This document shows, piece after piece, positions 39,272 through 52,139 of a stretch of 64,000 nucleotides of DNA. The translations under genes and the position numbers were made by a program. Origin of the DNA: Albula goreensis (Eukaryota; Chordata; Actinopteri; Albuliformes; Albulidae). Numbering within the stretch: the first letter of the stretch is position 1; every line of letters starts with the position of its first letter. The notes below the pieces were generated by a model that was not told the DNA's origin, made no database searches, and saw nothing but the letters and a program-made list of their open reading frames with translations. The stretch is taken from the NCBI GenBank assembly GCA_022829145.1, contig CM040764.1:8541144-8605143 (forward strand), read 5' to 3'.

Positions 39272-39369
39272 TCAATTCAAATTTTTTTTACCAGCCAAAA
39301 GGGTAAAATCAACCAGCATCTGACTCCTGGTTTGAGTTAATTCAAGTCCCTGATTGTGAATGAAGCTGG
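39272..39369 (+). repeat. Interspersed repeat, copy 2
   Basis: TCAATTCAAATTTTTTTTACCAG is followed by GCCAAAAGGGTA, AATCAACCAGCA, TTAATTCAAGTCCC and GAATGAAGCTGG, collinear with the copy about 1.07 kb upstream. Both are on the plus strand. The divergence suggests independent old insertions or an old local duplication. Confidence 0.6.
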
Positions 39370-39379
39370 CGCACACTCA

Positions 39380-41880
39380 TAAGCTAACACATTACAATGC
39401 ACACTGAGCTTTTTTCCGCACTGTGGTTTTCCTGTTTCTAAATTGTCGCTGTGGTTGAAACGTAATTACATGCAACAATTATTACAACACTGAAAAATGC
39501 GAGCAATATATAACATACAATAAAAATGACAGGGTATTTCTGAATCCAATTTTCTTTTCATTATTCAGGGGTTTGTGGTAAGAAAATAAACGTATGAAGC
39601 TAAAGTATGGGCACATTTTTGTCAAAGTTTTTGTCAGGCAGTAAATGTTTTTGTCACAAATCATTTGCCATTAACAAAGACAGACTATATGTATCAAGCT
39701 GCAGCATTATTCTCCATGTACACACATATCAGTAATTAGTGACAGCGTCGCTTGTAACGTTACCATTATCAGTACAGAAATGTAAAATATCTTTGTAAAA
39801 GTGCATTTCTTTTAAGTTTGACAGTTTGAGTCTGTGGTCATTGTTTCTGAGATGTAAAATGTGACATTTATGGGCTTGAAATGCTTAGACTGTGGTAATA
39901 TTGTGAAAATATGTGTAAATTAAAAAGGAATTTATGTTCCATATGTCGTCCATATAAGAGCTGGGCGAAGGTATGTACAGCAGGTCTGTCAGATATTTAC
40001 TAATCAACCTCCCTGAACTCCTGTAACCCCAGAGAATTTCCCACCATTTAGCCTACCTGCAGGTTTCCCCTTTACCTCAGCTTGGGGACTCCCCATTGTC
40101 TGCATAGCCCCAAAAAGTAGCTGTCTCATTTGCCTGCATTGTCCCTCGGCTAATTTCTTCACCACCCCCATGACCCCCCCTCCATCCCATCACTCATAGT
40201 GGTGACAGGCCGTGGGCGACTCCTGCCATGGCGGCATTGATAAGGACTGCTGGGAAAAGAATTTGGACTGACGACAGAGGACATGTGCCCGGACTGAGGG
40301 GGACAGGCCCAGGCTTGTCTGGCCTTAGATTTACTACAGAGAGAAAAGCCATCAGATGAATCAGTGTTGTGGTTGCTAAAAAGGGTCTGACCTCCCTTTT
40401 GTTAGTGTAGCTGGTTTAGTATTGGTCTGTGTGCTTAGAATGTGAATTGCATCACAGAATGTTGGTTGACTTCACTCTAATTTCAAGCAATGTCTGTAGC
40501 TGCACTGAGAGAAACTCCTTAACAATTCCTCTGTTGGACAAAGAGAAAGGGAATGTACCAATGTACCAAGGCTCACATCAGTGTCATTTATCATTGATTT
40601 GGAGTCTGTTCTTTGAGCTTGCACTAATGTTTAGTCAGATATGAATGAAGCAGCTTTACCCTTGTGTAGGATGGGCTCCTTTACACTCCATGTGTTTCAC
40701 TACAACACTAGAGTGTAAATGAATATCTGATAAATCCTTGAATTTTGAGGAGTTTGCTCAGAGAGTTATAGTGACAGGACTTTTTTTAACCTTTATGTTC
40801 TGCATTAGTAATTCTCTGTTTTGAGTGCAGAAAATTATTTTATTTTTCATACGTATGAATTTCACATTAAACTCTTCATTCTGAAATCTGGGGTTAAGTT
40901 TGGGCTGAGTTAAGGCCCATCACTAAACAGGTAGCGTGATGGCAGCCCTCCTTGCGGAAATTATACAAACCAGACCACCTCTCTAACGATTTACAGTTGC
41001 ACAATTTTGACAAGCAGTAAATTTAGTAAAACATTTTTGGCTGTTTATATATTACTCCCTACGGCCATGTTTTCCTTCAAATAGGTGGAACTGTTTAGAT
41101 TTCACAAATATCAAAAAAAAGTTATTTGGAATATATTTGACAAACTTTGACTTAATATGGAAAACACATACAAAACATATTAGCCAAATAAAATTATGGT
41201 ACTTTCCTCCCCGTTAAACTGATAAACTGAAACACCATTTCCCAGAATTCAATTGAATTTACCTGAGCATTTCACGCTCCGAGTAGGTTGAATAGAATTA
41301 TAGCACTTCAATTCGATGCTGTGGAAGGCACCACAAAATTGGTATGAAACAAGGTAACTAACAGCCCTAGATGAGGTTCACTTCGTCGTTAGTTAGCTAG
41401 CTAGCGAGCAAAATGTGAGTTGAATGCTTGTCATCTGACAACGGTGCTGTCAGCTGAATGTTGTGGAAGTTTATCTGAGGACCGGCTGCCTGTTTGACGA
41501 GGTCAGTGATTTAAACAAGTCCTCCTGTGATTCATCTGAGGGACGTTAACAGGTTAACAATCTCTTGTCAAGAAATCTCTTTTGGTAGTCTACTTATGTC
41601 GTTGACATTGTGTTACCACAATCTTGTGTCGAACCCATACTAGGAGCAATACAAATACTAGCGCAACATTTAAAGCAGTTGCAGAATACAATCTTGATAA
41701 AAATTAATTACCAATTAGTTGTCTGTCACACAGGTGTTTTCTTCCCACTGAGAATTGTTATGGTGCAAGTGGAAAGTTTTGCGGTTGTTTGCTAAAGCGG
41801 AATGAATGAACTAAGAAAAAGCAATTAATCTTATTTAATCAAATATATTTGCTGTGCTCAAACGTAACGAGGTTTACAGG
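39380..41880. other. Mostly AT-rich intergenic stretch
   Basis: Plain AT-rich sequence with a GC-richer patch at about 40020-40320 that includes CATGGCGGCATTGATAAGG (GATA-like, near 40228). A GTTAGCTAGCTAGCGAGC run lies near 41391. No exon is supported. Confidence 0.5.
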
Positions 41881-42130
41881 TTGACATATCAGGCAGATTT
41901 AGCAGTGAGGGTCGGGGGTGTGGAGCGCTGTTATTGTTTGCCTTGCAGACATCAAAAACGGGCCACGGTCTGGCGCTCATGATCCAATCAAAGTGTGACC
42001 CGAGCACTTTTGTTTAACCCTCTGTCATTACCTCATGCTGGTGTTTATTATCCAGTCTGTTCAGTCGGCTTGTCCTCGCTATAGGATGTCTGTCCATCCA
42101 TCTGTCTGTATACGTTTTGCTCCGTCTCTG
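41880..42130. promoter_or_regulatory. Candidate regulatory island
   Basis: Contains GCTGTTATTGTTTGCC (Sox/forkhead-like, near 41928), CATGATCCAATCAAAGTGTG (near 41979; CAAT plus a TCAAAG TCF/LEF-like core) and CTGTCATTACC. No coding frame is supported. The call rests on motifs and composition. Confidence 0.3.
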
Positions 42131-42889
42131 AGCACTGTGGTGTGGCTGAAACAGGTCAACCTTAAAAAACTTAAGTAATGCGGAAGAATATGAGGTTGGT
42201 TTAAATCACCATACTTGTTTGAAATCATTACAGTCGTTTGTTAAGGAAGACCCCACATGCTAAACAAAAACCCTGTCACACGGCCCATATTTCTGAATTA
42301 CATTTTTTTTTTCAGTTTTTAGCAAATATTTGATGATTATTGGATTAATTAACTATGATGATACTATTTTAAATGAAAACCAAAAAAGCATGTATAAAAC
42401 AAAGACCACATAATAACTTTTGTGTTCCTTCATGTCAAAGATGGAATAACTAAAGTATTCTATCTGTGGCATGATGTTTAAACATGGATTTAAACACTGA
42501 AGTAAAAGGTCCATTAAAATGTGGGTAATGTTCAACCTTACAAGCTATGGAGTGCAGCATAAACACTTTGGTTGATTCAGCTTGTTTTACACATCCACAC
42601 AAAAATAGATATAAGCAAGTAACTATTTGCCACATGGGATAAATTGAATTTCTTGATCTCTCTGCCTTTCCTGGTCTCATGTTGACACCCTTAGGTATTC
42701 GGTGTAGCACGGTAATATGGTACATCAAATGGAATAATTCCTTAACCATATTTAGCATTGTTCAAGAACCATGGACACTGCTTTCATGCCGCCATTTTGA
42801 CCATAACATCTGCCCATACAGCTGGAAAGTTCAGCAACACAAGTTAATTAAGATGTAAAAGAGGATCAGAAGGAACCCCGGCCTGGTGA

Positions 42890-43650
42890 CATAATATTGG
42901 TCCGCGAGTCTCAATCTGGGACTTCAAAGTGCAGCGTCCCCCCCTCCTCACCCGTGTTTGACATCAACAGAGCTCCATGCATCCCCGCCGTGCGTGCAAA
43001 CACGCTTTTATTGCGCCGTCCGCCCAACAAAAGCGGGTGCTCAAACGTCGTCATACCTGACCGGGAGAGGCGGGGGCGTTCTGCCGCAGTTAATCAGACC
43101 AGCTGCCCGGGCCCTAATGGACTTCAAAAGCCGGTCACTTGATTTCACTTTAGAGGGAGAAAAGTTAATTTCAAGGTTTGTTAGCAATCCTGGGGTGAAT
43201 CTAAAGAGATTTCCGTGAGCAGGATTCCGGGAGCGCCAAGGGGGCCTGGAGAAGACTTTTTGGTGGATAGCTTTGGGGGTGGGGGGTTATGCATTGGAGC
43301 AAGATGGTCTGTCTTGCCCCCCTTGCCCCTCTGGCTCCAGGAATAATGTCCCACTACCCCCACCGCAGACTTTCGGACAGGCCCCCGTGCCACTGGCCAG
43401 GGCCAAGGGGTCCTCTGTCAATTTTGGTTTTTCATGAAAAGGGATTAGTCAGCCTTGCAGGAGGTATGAAAAGGTTTTCCAGCAGCTGGAATCGGAGGGG
43501 AAATTTTGCTGGCATCTGTGGATAAGGCCGTTTACGTGATTATGCATCCGGGTCCAGGCTGCAGCCGGAGGCTGGGGGTGTTGGGTGATATCGGCCAAAG
43601 CGTTGCCTTTGATGCGCATCACTTTCCTCGCTACGCATATTGTGGGATGC
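42890..43650. promoter_or_regulatory. Large GC-rich island, candidate regulatory element
   Basis: About 760 bp of GC-richer sequence holds GCAGTTAATCAGACC (43086), GCCCTAATGGAC, AAAAGTTAATTTCAAGG (43159), AAAGGGATTAGTCAG (43437) and CGTGATTATGCATCCGGG (near 43534; octamer/POU-like ATTATGCAT). The left edge is rich in CpG. Short open frames on both strands are incompatible with one gene. Conserved regulatory function is inferred. Confidence 0.4.
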
Positions 43651-44000
43651 CACATGCACTTTGGCGTTCCCTAGCTCCTGTGAGGGCTTAAGTCATGTTG
43701 CCTCACTCATTGACCGTCCCCATGTTTTCTCTGCAAGAGCTCTGGTTTGCTTCTGTACATTTCCGCACAAGGATACCGAGCGCCGATGAGCAGGTACTCT
43801 AACATTAGAACAAGGATGTGATTACATGCATGCACTTTGATCTGTGTGAGAATAATCTACTAAATTAATTAACATGACCGTGGATGTTGGAAGATTGCAC
43901 AATCGTGACATGGGCGGGAAGTAATTGGCATTCTGTGAGCAATCAGCATGAAATGAAGTCTCTGAATTCCCAATTTTCAAAAAAAGACTCCTGTCATCAT

Positions 44001-44049
44001 TGAATGAATGAATGAATGAATGAATGAATGAATGAATGAATGAATGAAT
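44001..44049 (+). repeat. (TGAA)n microsatellite, 12 units
   Basis: A perfect tetranucleotide tract. It creates a His/Ser/Phe/Ile-repeat open frame on the minus strand. Confidence 0.97.
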
Positions 44050-44059
44050 ACTATTCTCT

Positions 44060-45470
44060 TTTCTTCTCTTTGTAAATCTCTCAACTACATTCAGAGCCTG
44101 CACCGTACATTTTCTGTGTGGACATTAATTCCAAGCCACATTAATTTGCGTATGAAGCATCATTCAGCATGTTCCAAAGCTCCCTTTAATTACGATTGTA
44201 AAGTTTAAACTAATATGGTGATGACTCCTCATTCGATCTGTAGAGAGTCAGTATTCATAGGGATTCAGACCCGATGCCAGTTTCTTTCATCATAACAGGA
44301 TTCACTCATGTGTGAATGCATTTTTAATAAATATTTTTTATTTATCAATTTGGTCACTGGTCACTGTTTGAGTTGTAGGATGTAAAATTGATGGGTCTCT
44401 TGGATTTGAGCTCGGATTCTTCTCCTGTTCTGCCTCAAAAAATTAATTTCTTGTGACAGAAAAATGTCTGTCTTCAACCAATTAAGACAATTATGGATTA
44501 TGATTTTGCCACAGAGCTGTGGATGCTTCAAATATTTCAGAAAATCATTTTGCACATTTTAAGGTTAAAGAATTATTTTTAATTTCATATGGTGTTTAAT
44601 CTAATGAAATTTTGAAAAAAGCAGGAAGTCCTACAAAAAAAATTAGACCTACAGAGATAAAAAATATGCTAAATGATTTCAGCTGGCTCTTACATGTAAG
44701 TGTGGAAGTGAGGAATTTAGAAGTGACTGGTAGAAATGCAAAGAAAAGTAAAGAAACAGACACCTTATTGCTAAGGACTGAAGAGGCAATCAAATTAGAA
44801 TCAATAAAAAGATTGTTGTTGGCATTTTGGGAGTGGTTAACTGCCTGCATACCAATTTAATGTTACTTAATAAGGTTGCAAATGAAAAAATGTATCAATG
44901 AAACAATGTGACCAAGGCCATACTAAGGCAATATGTTACGATTGAGATGTTACATTGTCTGATAGAATTGTGGTTAATTTTGTTTAAATTCTCGCTATTT
45001 AGCCAATAAAATGAAATTTATTTCATGAATAGAAATCATGTCCTATTAATGAAATGGATTTTAGTTCATTTCCTGAAATAACTGAATTGAAAAGGAATTA
45101 ATCCCAGTCCTGACCCCCACCAGGGATTAGTCAGATTTTTTTTTTGCAACATCTGTATGCGCTGCCTGTATAGTGGTTCATATGGGAGACTCATGGTCCA
45201 CAGAAGGTGTGTAGGTGTTTTAAACAGGTGGGATATGGTGCACTAGATTTGTGTGTATAGCCTGCATGTGTGTGTGTAGGCCTGTGTATCCTATGTAGGC
45301 CTATTTATTGCATGTAGAGTGATCCTGTAGATGACTTCATGTGTAGAAAGGTACATGCATGTGATGTACGTATATGAGTCGATTTTGAATGTATTGATGT
45401 TTGATGGTAACATATAAACCCCTGTGGCCTGGGAACCGTATCGGGGTTGAAGATGCTTAAAAAAGTAAAT
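44060..45470. other. AT-rich intergenic stretch
   Basis: No gene supported. An 82-codon frame at 44612-44860 is Lys-rich in AT-rich DNA and is shadowed by an antisense frame. The 3' end (45412-45475: GGGAACCGTATCGGGGTTG then AAGTAAATAAATCAATCGG) resembles the A-rich tail of a retroposon but is too short to classify. Confidence 0.45.
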
Positions 45471-45479
45471 AAATCAATC

Positions 45480-46030
45480 GGTCACATACAGCTGTACAGC
45501 TGTGGAGACTGGGGCAGCGCACACCGTCCCTCTTGTTTAGAGGAGATAAGAGGGTGACATGGGAAAATGAGAGCGCACAATAGCCCTTCTGTTTGGTCGG
45601 CTCTCAGTGCTGAGGGTGATAAGATAAGTGGGAGGGGAGTGGGAGTGGGAGGAGTTGGGGGATGGTGCAGTACCTTCAGCAGTTCTGGTGCTGCTCCCCC
45701 CCCCACCTTCCCACCCACCCATCCCAGGCGCCATATACCCCTACTGAGTCTGTATGGGGCCCTTTGTGCACCTGCGCCACACAAAAACGCTTCTCAAGGC
45801 TGGAATGTTGGTCGTAAGATGGTATCGGACACACACTCCTGGCAGCTGGGTGCCCGCATGCCCAAAAGCCCCTTTTGCAGCCGTGCCACCCTCAGGTAGA
45901 ATGGGCAAGAGAGAGGCAAATGGTGAAGGGATCTGGAAACAACAGCTCACTCCTTTAGCAGTCACTGGCCTTTTGCGCCTCCGTCCAGACCGTGGAGGGG
46001 TTGGTCGATTATGTGCAAGTCTGTGTGTCT
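45480..46030. promoter_or_regulatory. GC-rich island, candidate regulatory element
   Basis: Contains GGAGATAAGAGGGTGAC and GGTGATAAGATAAGTGGG (three GATA cores within about 100 bp, 45541-45630), then a C-run at 45695-45725. Several frames are open on both strands here, none with a recognisable product. Confidence 0.3.
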
Positions 46031-46039
46031 GTTAGAAAA

Positions 46040-47530
46040 ATACACTTTTCCCTTTTTTATATAACATCTCTTTATTCTCATCTCAATGTAACTTCTTGGT
46101 AAACTTTTCGCTGGCATGCAGACTCAGTTTTTGGAGAGGATGATCTCAAATGCTGCTGCTGGAAAGCATGTATCTTTTCATACTGCAGTCCACCAGCTGA
46201 GCTGTGCAGCTGTTTCCACCAGAGGACTGTCCATTATGCCCAGTGGGTGCAGAAAGACTGCGGGTCTGAAGCTGACCAGAGGTGGTGCTGTTGTGTGATC
46301 AGGTTGTGATTTTCCTGGCAGCTGGAACCTCCCGTTCCCCCTCTTCTAAGCTTATGCATGTTGCCCAGGGGCTCCTCGCAGTAGTTTGGTATGGTCACAG
46401 TCAGAACCGAATCCTCTACCTTTGCACTAGATTTTTACCTTGTCTGTTTTCTGACTTTGTGGTACACTTCAATGACATCAGAATGTAGCCACTGAATAAT
46501 GCACTGAAACAATAATGTTATAAATGAATGTGAAACCTGTACTGATTTCAACATTAAACCATTCATTAAATACAGGTCTATTGTTTGGATGTGAGAAAAC
46601 CTCCATATAACCTACTTTTTTATGAGAATGAAAGATGGCTGGACTGTGGCGTATTAACTTCAGTGATATCCTTTAATGCTGTCTTACTGGTCTTTATTTG
46701 ACCCTTAACTTCTTTTCTTGATGTGAGGGGCCTTTGGAGTAGGTACATTGGGGACCTAGTCTATTCATTTAAATCCATTTTGATTCTAGAGATTAGGGCA
46801 ACTAGTGTAATAAGGGGAGGAAATACACTAGTTTCCAACATCAAACAGAAGGTATGCAATTACAGTCTCACTGAATCACTCGATAATGGCTAATGTTTCC
46901 CCATTAGGTTTGCTGTGGCAGGATGTAGGTCTAATGAATTGCATGTCTGGAAATTTGCTTCATATTTTAATGAGTTTCTGTACAATAAAAGCTAATTAAG
47001 TCTATTGCTGCTTTGGATTAAATCTATATGTTAAGCAACCTTTGGAACATTGAGCTATAGAAATATTGACTGAATGAGTTATGAAAATGTTCATAGTTGA
47101 TTGGAAAATTACATTAATAGTTATGTGCAAAATTATGTGGTATTGTGCAGTGTTTAACTTGTCTTCATGTAAAGTGTGTTACAAAAAACATGTTTTGAAC
47201 AACTTCTTTTTGAAATTTTCACCTAGTTCGAAATCCTAAGTCCATTAGCACACATTTTTTGGAATGTGGTGGTTAACATGGATGTGGAAAAAGTTCAAAG
47301 TCTAAAATATTCCTTGTGTTCAAACCATTTTACTATTATTTTAATTATAGGCAAGTAATTACAATTCTCATTGTATACTTTATCATGTTATAAATTATAT
47401 TATTTTTGTTGCATTTCAGTGTTTAAGTGTGCGACCATCGGTTAAATTTCTAAATGATACTACAGTCTCCGACACTTCATGAGAAGTAGGCTTTGTCTGG
47501 AGCAAGAGATGGATAGTGTGGTTATTAATG
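46040..47530. other. AT-rich intergenic stretch
   Basis: No gene, island or repeat family recognised. Two short overlapping frames (46116-46298, 46282-46488) have no signature. Confidence 0.5.
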
Positions 47531-47539
47531 AAGTCAGGT

Positions 47540-48020
47540 TGTCAGATTGTTAGTCTCGCAGCAAGGATTGTAGTCGGGGCCCCTCGGAGCACTGCTGGCA
47601 GTCTGTTACCGCATGTTCTGTCCCGGGGTCTAATCGAGTTACATCAACAAATCTCCCATCAGGGGCCCTCCGCTGACACTCTGAGAGAAAGAGGGGAGCG
47701 GGACGACAAATTTCTAGCAGCAGGATGTCGGTGCTGTCCCGGGAGGCGGGATGAAAGGTACCTGTAACCTCCGGTCACCCTCTACTCTCTGTCCCGCTGG
47801 GATGGCACTCACGCTGGGGTCCTGCGCTGCTCTCTGCTCCTGTTTCTGCTGGGGGGGAGGGGGGTGTGGGGAGAGGGGAAGAGGAGGCAAGGCGTTGTGA
47901 TTCATTTAGGCGCACAATAGCCCGAGCTGCACAATGATCCTGATGGATGCTCCGCGCTCAGTCCGGAGGAGGCCGTTTCCCGCAACAACCGCTGACTCAT
48001 CGGTCTGGATCTGGTCGCCG
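47540..48020. promoter_or_regulatory. GC-rich island, candidate regulatory element
   Basis: Contains GGGGTCTAATCGAGTTACATC (near 47624), CCTGTAACCTCCGGTCACCC and, on the right, TGATTCATTTAGGCGCAC (near 47898). A G-rich run at 47851-47880 separates the two halves. No coding signature. Confidence 0.3.
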
Positions 48021-48129
48021 TTTGTCCTAAACATCTCTCACAAGTATACAAAAGTGTTGGGTTTAAAAAACAAAGCAAAAAAAAAAAAAAAGCACAGAAT
48101 TGTAAGCTTGGTAGCTACCATAATTGTGT

Positions 48130-48355
48130 TCCAAACTGTTTCTTTTTTTTCTTTAAAGATTATTTTTTTGGGATTTTTCCACTTTTTAATTGACAGTTAT
48201 AGTAGAGAGGCAGACAGGAAATGCAGGAGAGAGAGAGAGAGAGGGGAGGACATGCAGCAAAGGGCCCAGGCTGGGTTCGCTGCGGTAAAGCCTGGCCTTA
48301 TGTGGCATGCGCTCTACCGGATGAGCTACCGGGGCGCGCCTCCAAACTGTTTCTT
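48130..48355 (-). mobile_element. tRNA-derived SINE with target-site duplication
   Basis: A 15-bp direct repeat, TCCAAACTGTTTCTT, at 48130-48144 and 48341-48355 flanks a SINE in minus orientation (body about 48145-48340). Read on the minus strand it starts GCGCCCCGGTAGCTCATCCGG (A-box in a tRNA-like head). It continues through a GAACCCAGCCTGGGCCCTTTGC region, CATGTCCTCCCCTCTCTCTC and CATTTCCTGTCTGCCTCTCT, and ends in a T/A-rich tail near AAAAAATAATCTTTAAAG. This is a well-known type of teleost SINE. The usual GGTTCGANNCC B-box appears shortened here (GGGTTCGCTGCGG on the plus strand), suggesting a small internal deletion. The intact duplication implies a fairly recent insertion. Confidence 0.88.
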
Positions 48356-48359
48356 CAGA

Positions 48360-49370
48360 AAACAAGCTAACACTAGCACAGGTTACACATGGATGTTGAT
48401 GGAATCCAGGCCATCAGCTGAAGGGGTGGCTTAGAGACGTACATGAGAAGAACACACTCTAACCTTAAGAGCTGGACTGGGATCCTTTGAGGGAATACAC
48501 TGATGGACTCTCAATTATAGTTTCACATTTTTCTCTCTGTATAATGTAATACAACATGTAAACGTGTGTAAACAGATCTTGATATATTTCACCCATTCAC
48601 TATCAAAGCTTTTCTTTTCGTTACTTGCTGACCCACTGAAACACTTCAGAAATTACATTAATACATTCAAATTATCATATAAATTAGTATAATATTATAA
48701 ATGAATATAAATGCACATTAATAATTTCATGTTAGTTTAGTTTAAGCAGATACATATGGAATAGGCAAGCTCATCATTTGCTTCTCTGGAGTTCAGTTAG
48801 GACATATTTATTATATACACTTGTTTCTTTGTTAATTTAATTCCCCATATGGATAGCTCAAGATTAAATAAGTACATTAAATCTTTGTTTTGTGTTTTCA
48901 TTCATACATTAATATCTAAACATTAAAACCAATACAATTTTTTTTTCATTTTATGTTAGAAATATCAAAATGATTTTGGGTTACTTAGCATGTAGTTAAA
49001 ATATAAATTCCATTGCTTGAACAGTAGTCCTTAACTCTGGAAGTATATAACTGCAGTTTCCTCATTTGAATGAGTTGACAAATTATTCCAATACTGTCTA
49101 AGTCAGGGTTCTTTCACAATTCTGTCAGTGGATAATGCTTTAAAAATGTAAAAATGTATTAACATTCCCTTGGCAAATACTATATTACCTGTAGATCTGG
49201 TAGTAATCGTTGTGTCTTTTCTTTGGTATTTGTTGGATTGTTTTTAACGAAACAAAAATGGATACAGAGTAAAAAGCTGCCTAGAAGAAGAGGGAAATAC
49301 TTTGCATATCTAGTATAAAAGCATGTTAAAGAAGAGAAAGAAATGTGACAATGACCAAGCTGTGCTCGGC
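48360..49370. other. AT-rich intergenic stretch
   Basis: Strongly AT-rich between about 48540 and 49370, with no exon or repeat family recognised. Confidence 0.55.
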
Positions 49371-49454
49371 CGGCACACATGCGAGACCAAAGGGCCTCGC
49401 TCTCACTCAAAAACTGGCCGACTATAAATCATCTTCGCCTCTGCTGTAAACCCC

Positions 49455-49590
49455 ATTTATTAAGTGTGTGCCCTGTGTCCGAACCGGGTTTTGACCCTTG
49501 GCCTGGCCGTAGCAGGCCAGCTAATGAGGATAGCCGGTCAGCGCGGCCAGGCCTGGCTAGCTGAGCTACCTGCTGGTCTGGACAATACAA
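49455..49590 (-). repeat. Possible SINE head in reverse orientation
   Basis: On the minus strand, GTAGCTCAGCTAGCC resembles a Pol III A-box, and AAAACCCGGTTCGGACAC, about 75 nt further, resembles a B-box. The interval between them is filled by GGCCTGGCC-type inverted motifs. A tRNA cloverleaf is not evident, so a tRNA-derived repeat is more likely than a tRNA gene. Low confidence. Confidence 0.3.
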
Positions 49591-49599
49591 TTGGACACA

Positions 49600-52130
49600 G
49601 CTCTCAGGATGATGGAGAGGTCCAGATTTTCCAAACTGACCAGTGGGGACAAGCACCACCTTGCAAAAAAAGTGACCCTTTGTTTTTTCTCTTGGTCAAA
49701 ATGATCCCAAAGGCCTTTTCTTTCAAAAGACATAGATTTTTGGAGCTTGACCATGTGCAGAGATTTTCTCAAAGGTCAAGGGACAAGAGCACAGCTGTGC
49801 AAGAAGCCCTCCAAAAAATCCATATAATCATAGCTGCTATAGGTTTTCCATAATAAACATCTTACCATTTTTCCTGTCCATTAATTTCCTTGAGAGCTTC
49901 CACCCTACAGAATTATCTTAGTGTTCATCTGATCCTTAAGGGAAAGACTAGGCTAATAAGTTGAAAACCCATAAAAAGTTAAATCTGAATAATTTTACCC
50001 AACGACAAAATGTTAAATGTAGCAGTGACATCATTCTTGTTTTCATATCATCTGTACAAAGACATTCTATGATTTATCATATGCTTCAGGCAATTTGTAT
50101 GAAAACTGACCAACTTTAATTTCTTGTTTTGTGATTTTGAAAAGTTAGTGAAGGAATTTCCTCACAGAGTTCTCTCCACAGGGTGAATTTGATGAGAAAA
50201 GATGGCAATATAAAGTTATATTAGGAGCGATTTCACATGAACATGTGACATTTCAAAGTATATTCTTTTCATATCAACTTTTCTGGCATTGCAAGTAGCT
50301 TCTCTCGTTCACACTATCGTTGTCTGTCCATTAGATTTCTTATTGGGTGTTTTCACACATGACAATCGCAGATAGAGAGAGGTGAGGCTCAACGCAGCAT
50401 TTAAGGTGTACTTGCACTAGAGTCACTTACTGTTTTCTGTAAATGGCAGGTGAAGAGCCTCTTTGCTGAGGTGCCAAGCTTGTCCTATTTTTCAATATGA
50501 CATGCTTCACAACAGCTTATGTTGTTGTGTAATGTACTGGGCTCACAAAGATGCATCTGAGACATTAAAATATGCCTTGGATGAAACCAGAGTGTCTTGT
50601 GTTTGGTTCACTCCTGTCTATGTCACAGCATCTTTGGTAAGACTCATTAGCATTTAGCATGACTGCAGTGTTCATGTAAGGGTGATGTTCTCTCCGTTGT
50701 CAAAAATGAATATTTTTGGAAATCTTTATTGATCTTGAGGGGAAGGGGGATGTGGGGGTGGGGGATTGCTCTATCCACTTTTCAAAAATTTAGACTTAGG
50801 GGCTCATTCACAAATCATCCCTCAACAGAAGTGAACAGTAACATTCATGGAGGGCTGCATATGTGACAGGGGTTATGGACACCTTTCTGTGTCTGGCCTC
50901 ATCAGTTACATCAGAGGACAGCTGTCCCACTGTGTGAGTGCCTCATACACCATCCTTATAAACGCCTCAGTCAAGGTGTGTCACTTCCCTCGTCACAACG
51001 CCATCCTACCTTAGATCCTCTGCAAGATTCCTCATTCATGTCGATGTCACATGTGCTTCCATGCTGACCGAACTTTATCTCTCCGATTACTTTCCATCCC
51101 CTAAAAAAGAAATCGGAGCCGCTTATCAAACTGCATAACCGTTCCCTTGTCAAAGGCTCCCTCAGATGAGGATTTTGAGCGTCACCGCCTGATTTTCTTC
51201 GGTTTTGCAAACAGCTCTTATTTGTGCGTTCTCATGACCTCATACTGTGTGTGCAATTAAGGAAACTTAACGCTGAATGCCAGGGCAGAACACTGGGTCC
51301 ATTCAGCGCCCCTCTGTGCTGAGGCATTGTGGCTGTAATGCAGGTGTTAGCTCTCCCGCTGTGCTCCATAGAAGCTGACAGGCACCTGATGGGACTCCTG
51401 GTACCCCTCTGGGTAGTTAACTGCCACCCAGGCTGTGGGCCCGGGGCGGGGGCGGGGGTTGGTTATTGGGGGGCATCCCAGGTACAGCCCATTGCCTGCA
51501 GGTTTTCACACATCGCCTTCAAACCGCCTTAGCACACAAACGCTTGTTTGACAGCTCCACCACCTTGTTTGTTCAGCAAAGTGATGAGATATCTGTTAGG
51601 TTCTTTGCTGAGATAGTTTGTGCCACAAATTATCCCCAGTCAGCTTGTTCGAAGTGAGAAACCTTAAATAGGTCCAGGTCACACCAGTGTGTGACAACAG
51701 TAATTATGTTTAACCCTCTCTGTGACATGTCATTTAACAGCTTAAATTTTGTTTATGGGCAGGAGCGAGGAATAAGAACTGGACTCATGATTTAAAGACA
51801 GTAAGTAATTGAAAATCAATTCCAATGCTTTGGATTGACACTTTTACAGAGAATTAAGTTTGAGTAAATTCTGCTCCGACATAAAGATTATAAATTGTTC
51901 TTTGTTGGACATTTTCAAAAATGCCTCTGGCCTTCTGTTTATACCCTTTCTTCAACCAAATGCAAAAAAACAAGCTGTTCCCTCCAAAAATTTTATTTTC
52001 TTAAAAGGGTAGCCCATTTTTGTCCCAAAATGAATAATTGCCATTTTCAAGGCAAGTTCAACACAAGTCAGTAAAGACCATTACTCATCTGAGGACAGAG
52101 TTACTTTGGGGTCCTGACGCATTTTTATGG
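49600..52130. other. Intergenic stretch without recognisable genes
   Basis: Mixed to AT-rich. G-rich patches occur near 50738-50765 and 51440-51475. The short open frames have no family signature. Confidence 0.5.
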
Positions 52131-52139
52131 AACACATTA

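Noticed and set aside
44612..44860. Lys-rich 82-codon frame
   Set aside because: A-rich DNA gives Lys/Glu-rich open frames; the antisense strand is also open and no homologous pattern is recognised.
45573..47923. Shared 14-mer GCGCACAATAGCCC at 45573 and 47910 as a third duplicated element pair
   Set aside because: A single 14-bp match is expected several times by chance in 64 kb, and no collinear flanking blocks were found.
49464..49590. tRNA gene on the minus strand
   Set aside because: A- and B-box-like motifs are present, but no cloverleaf with acceptor stem can be drawn; a SINE head is more likely.
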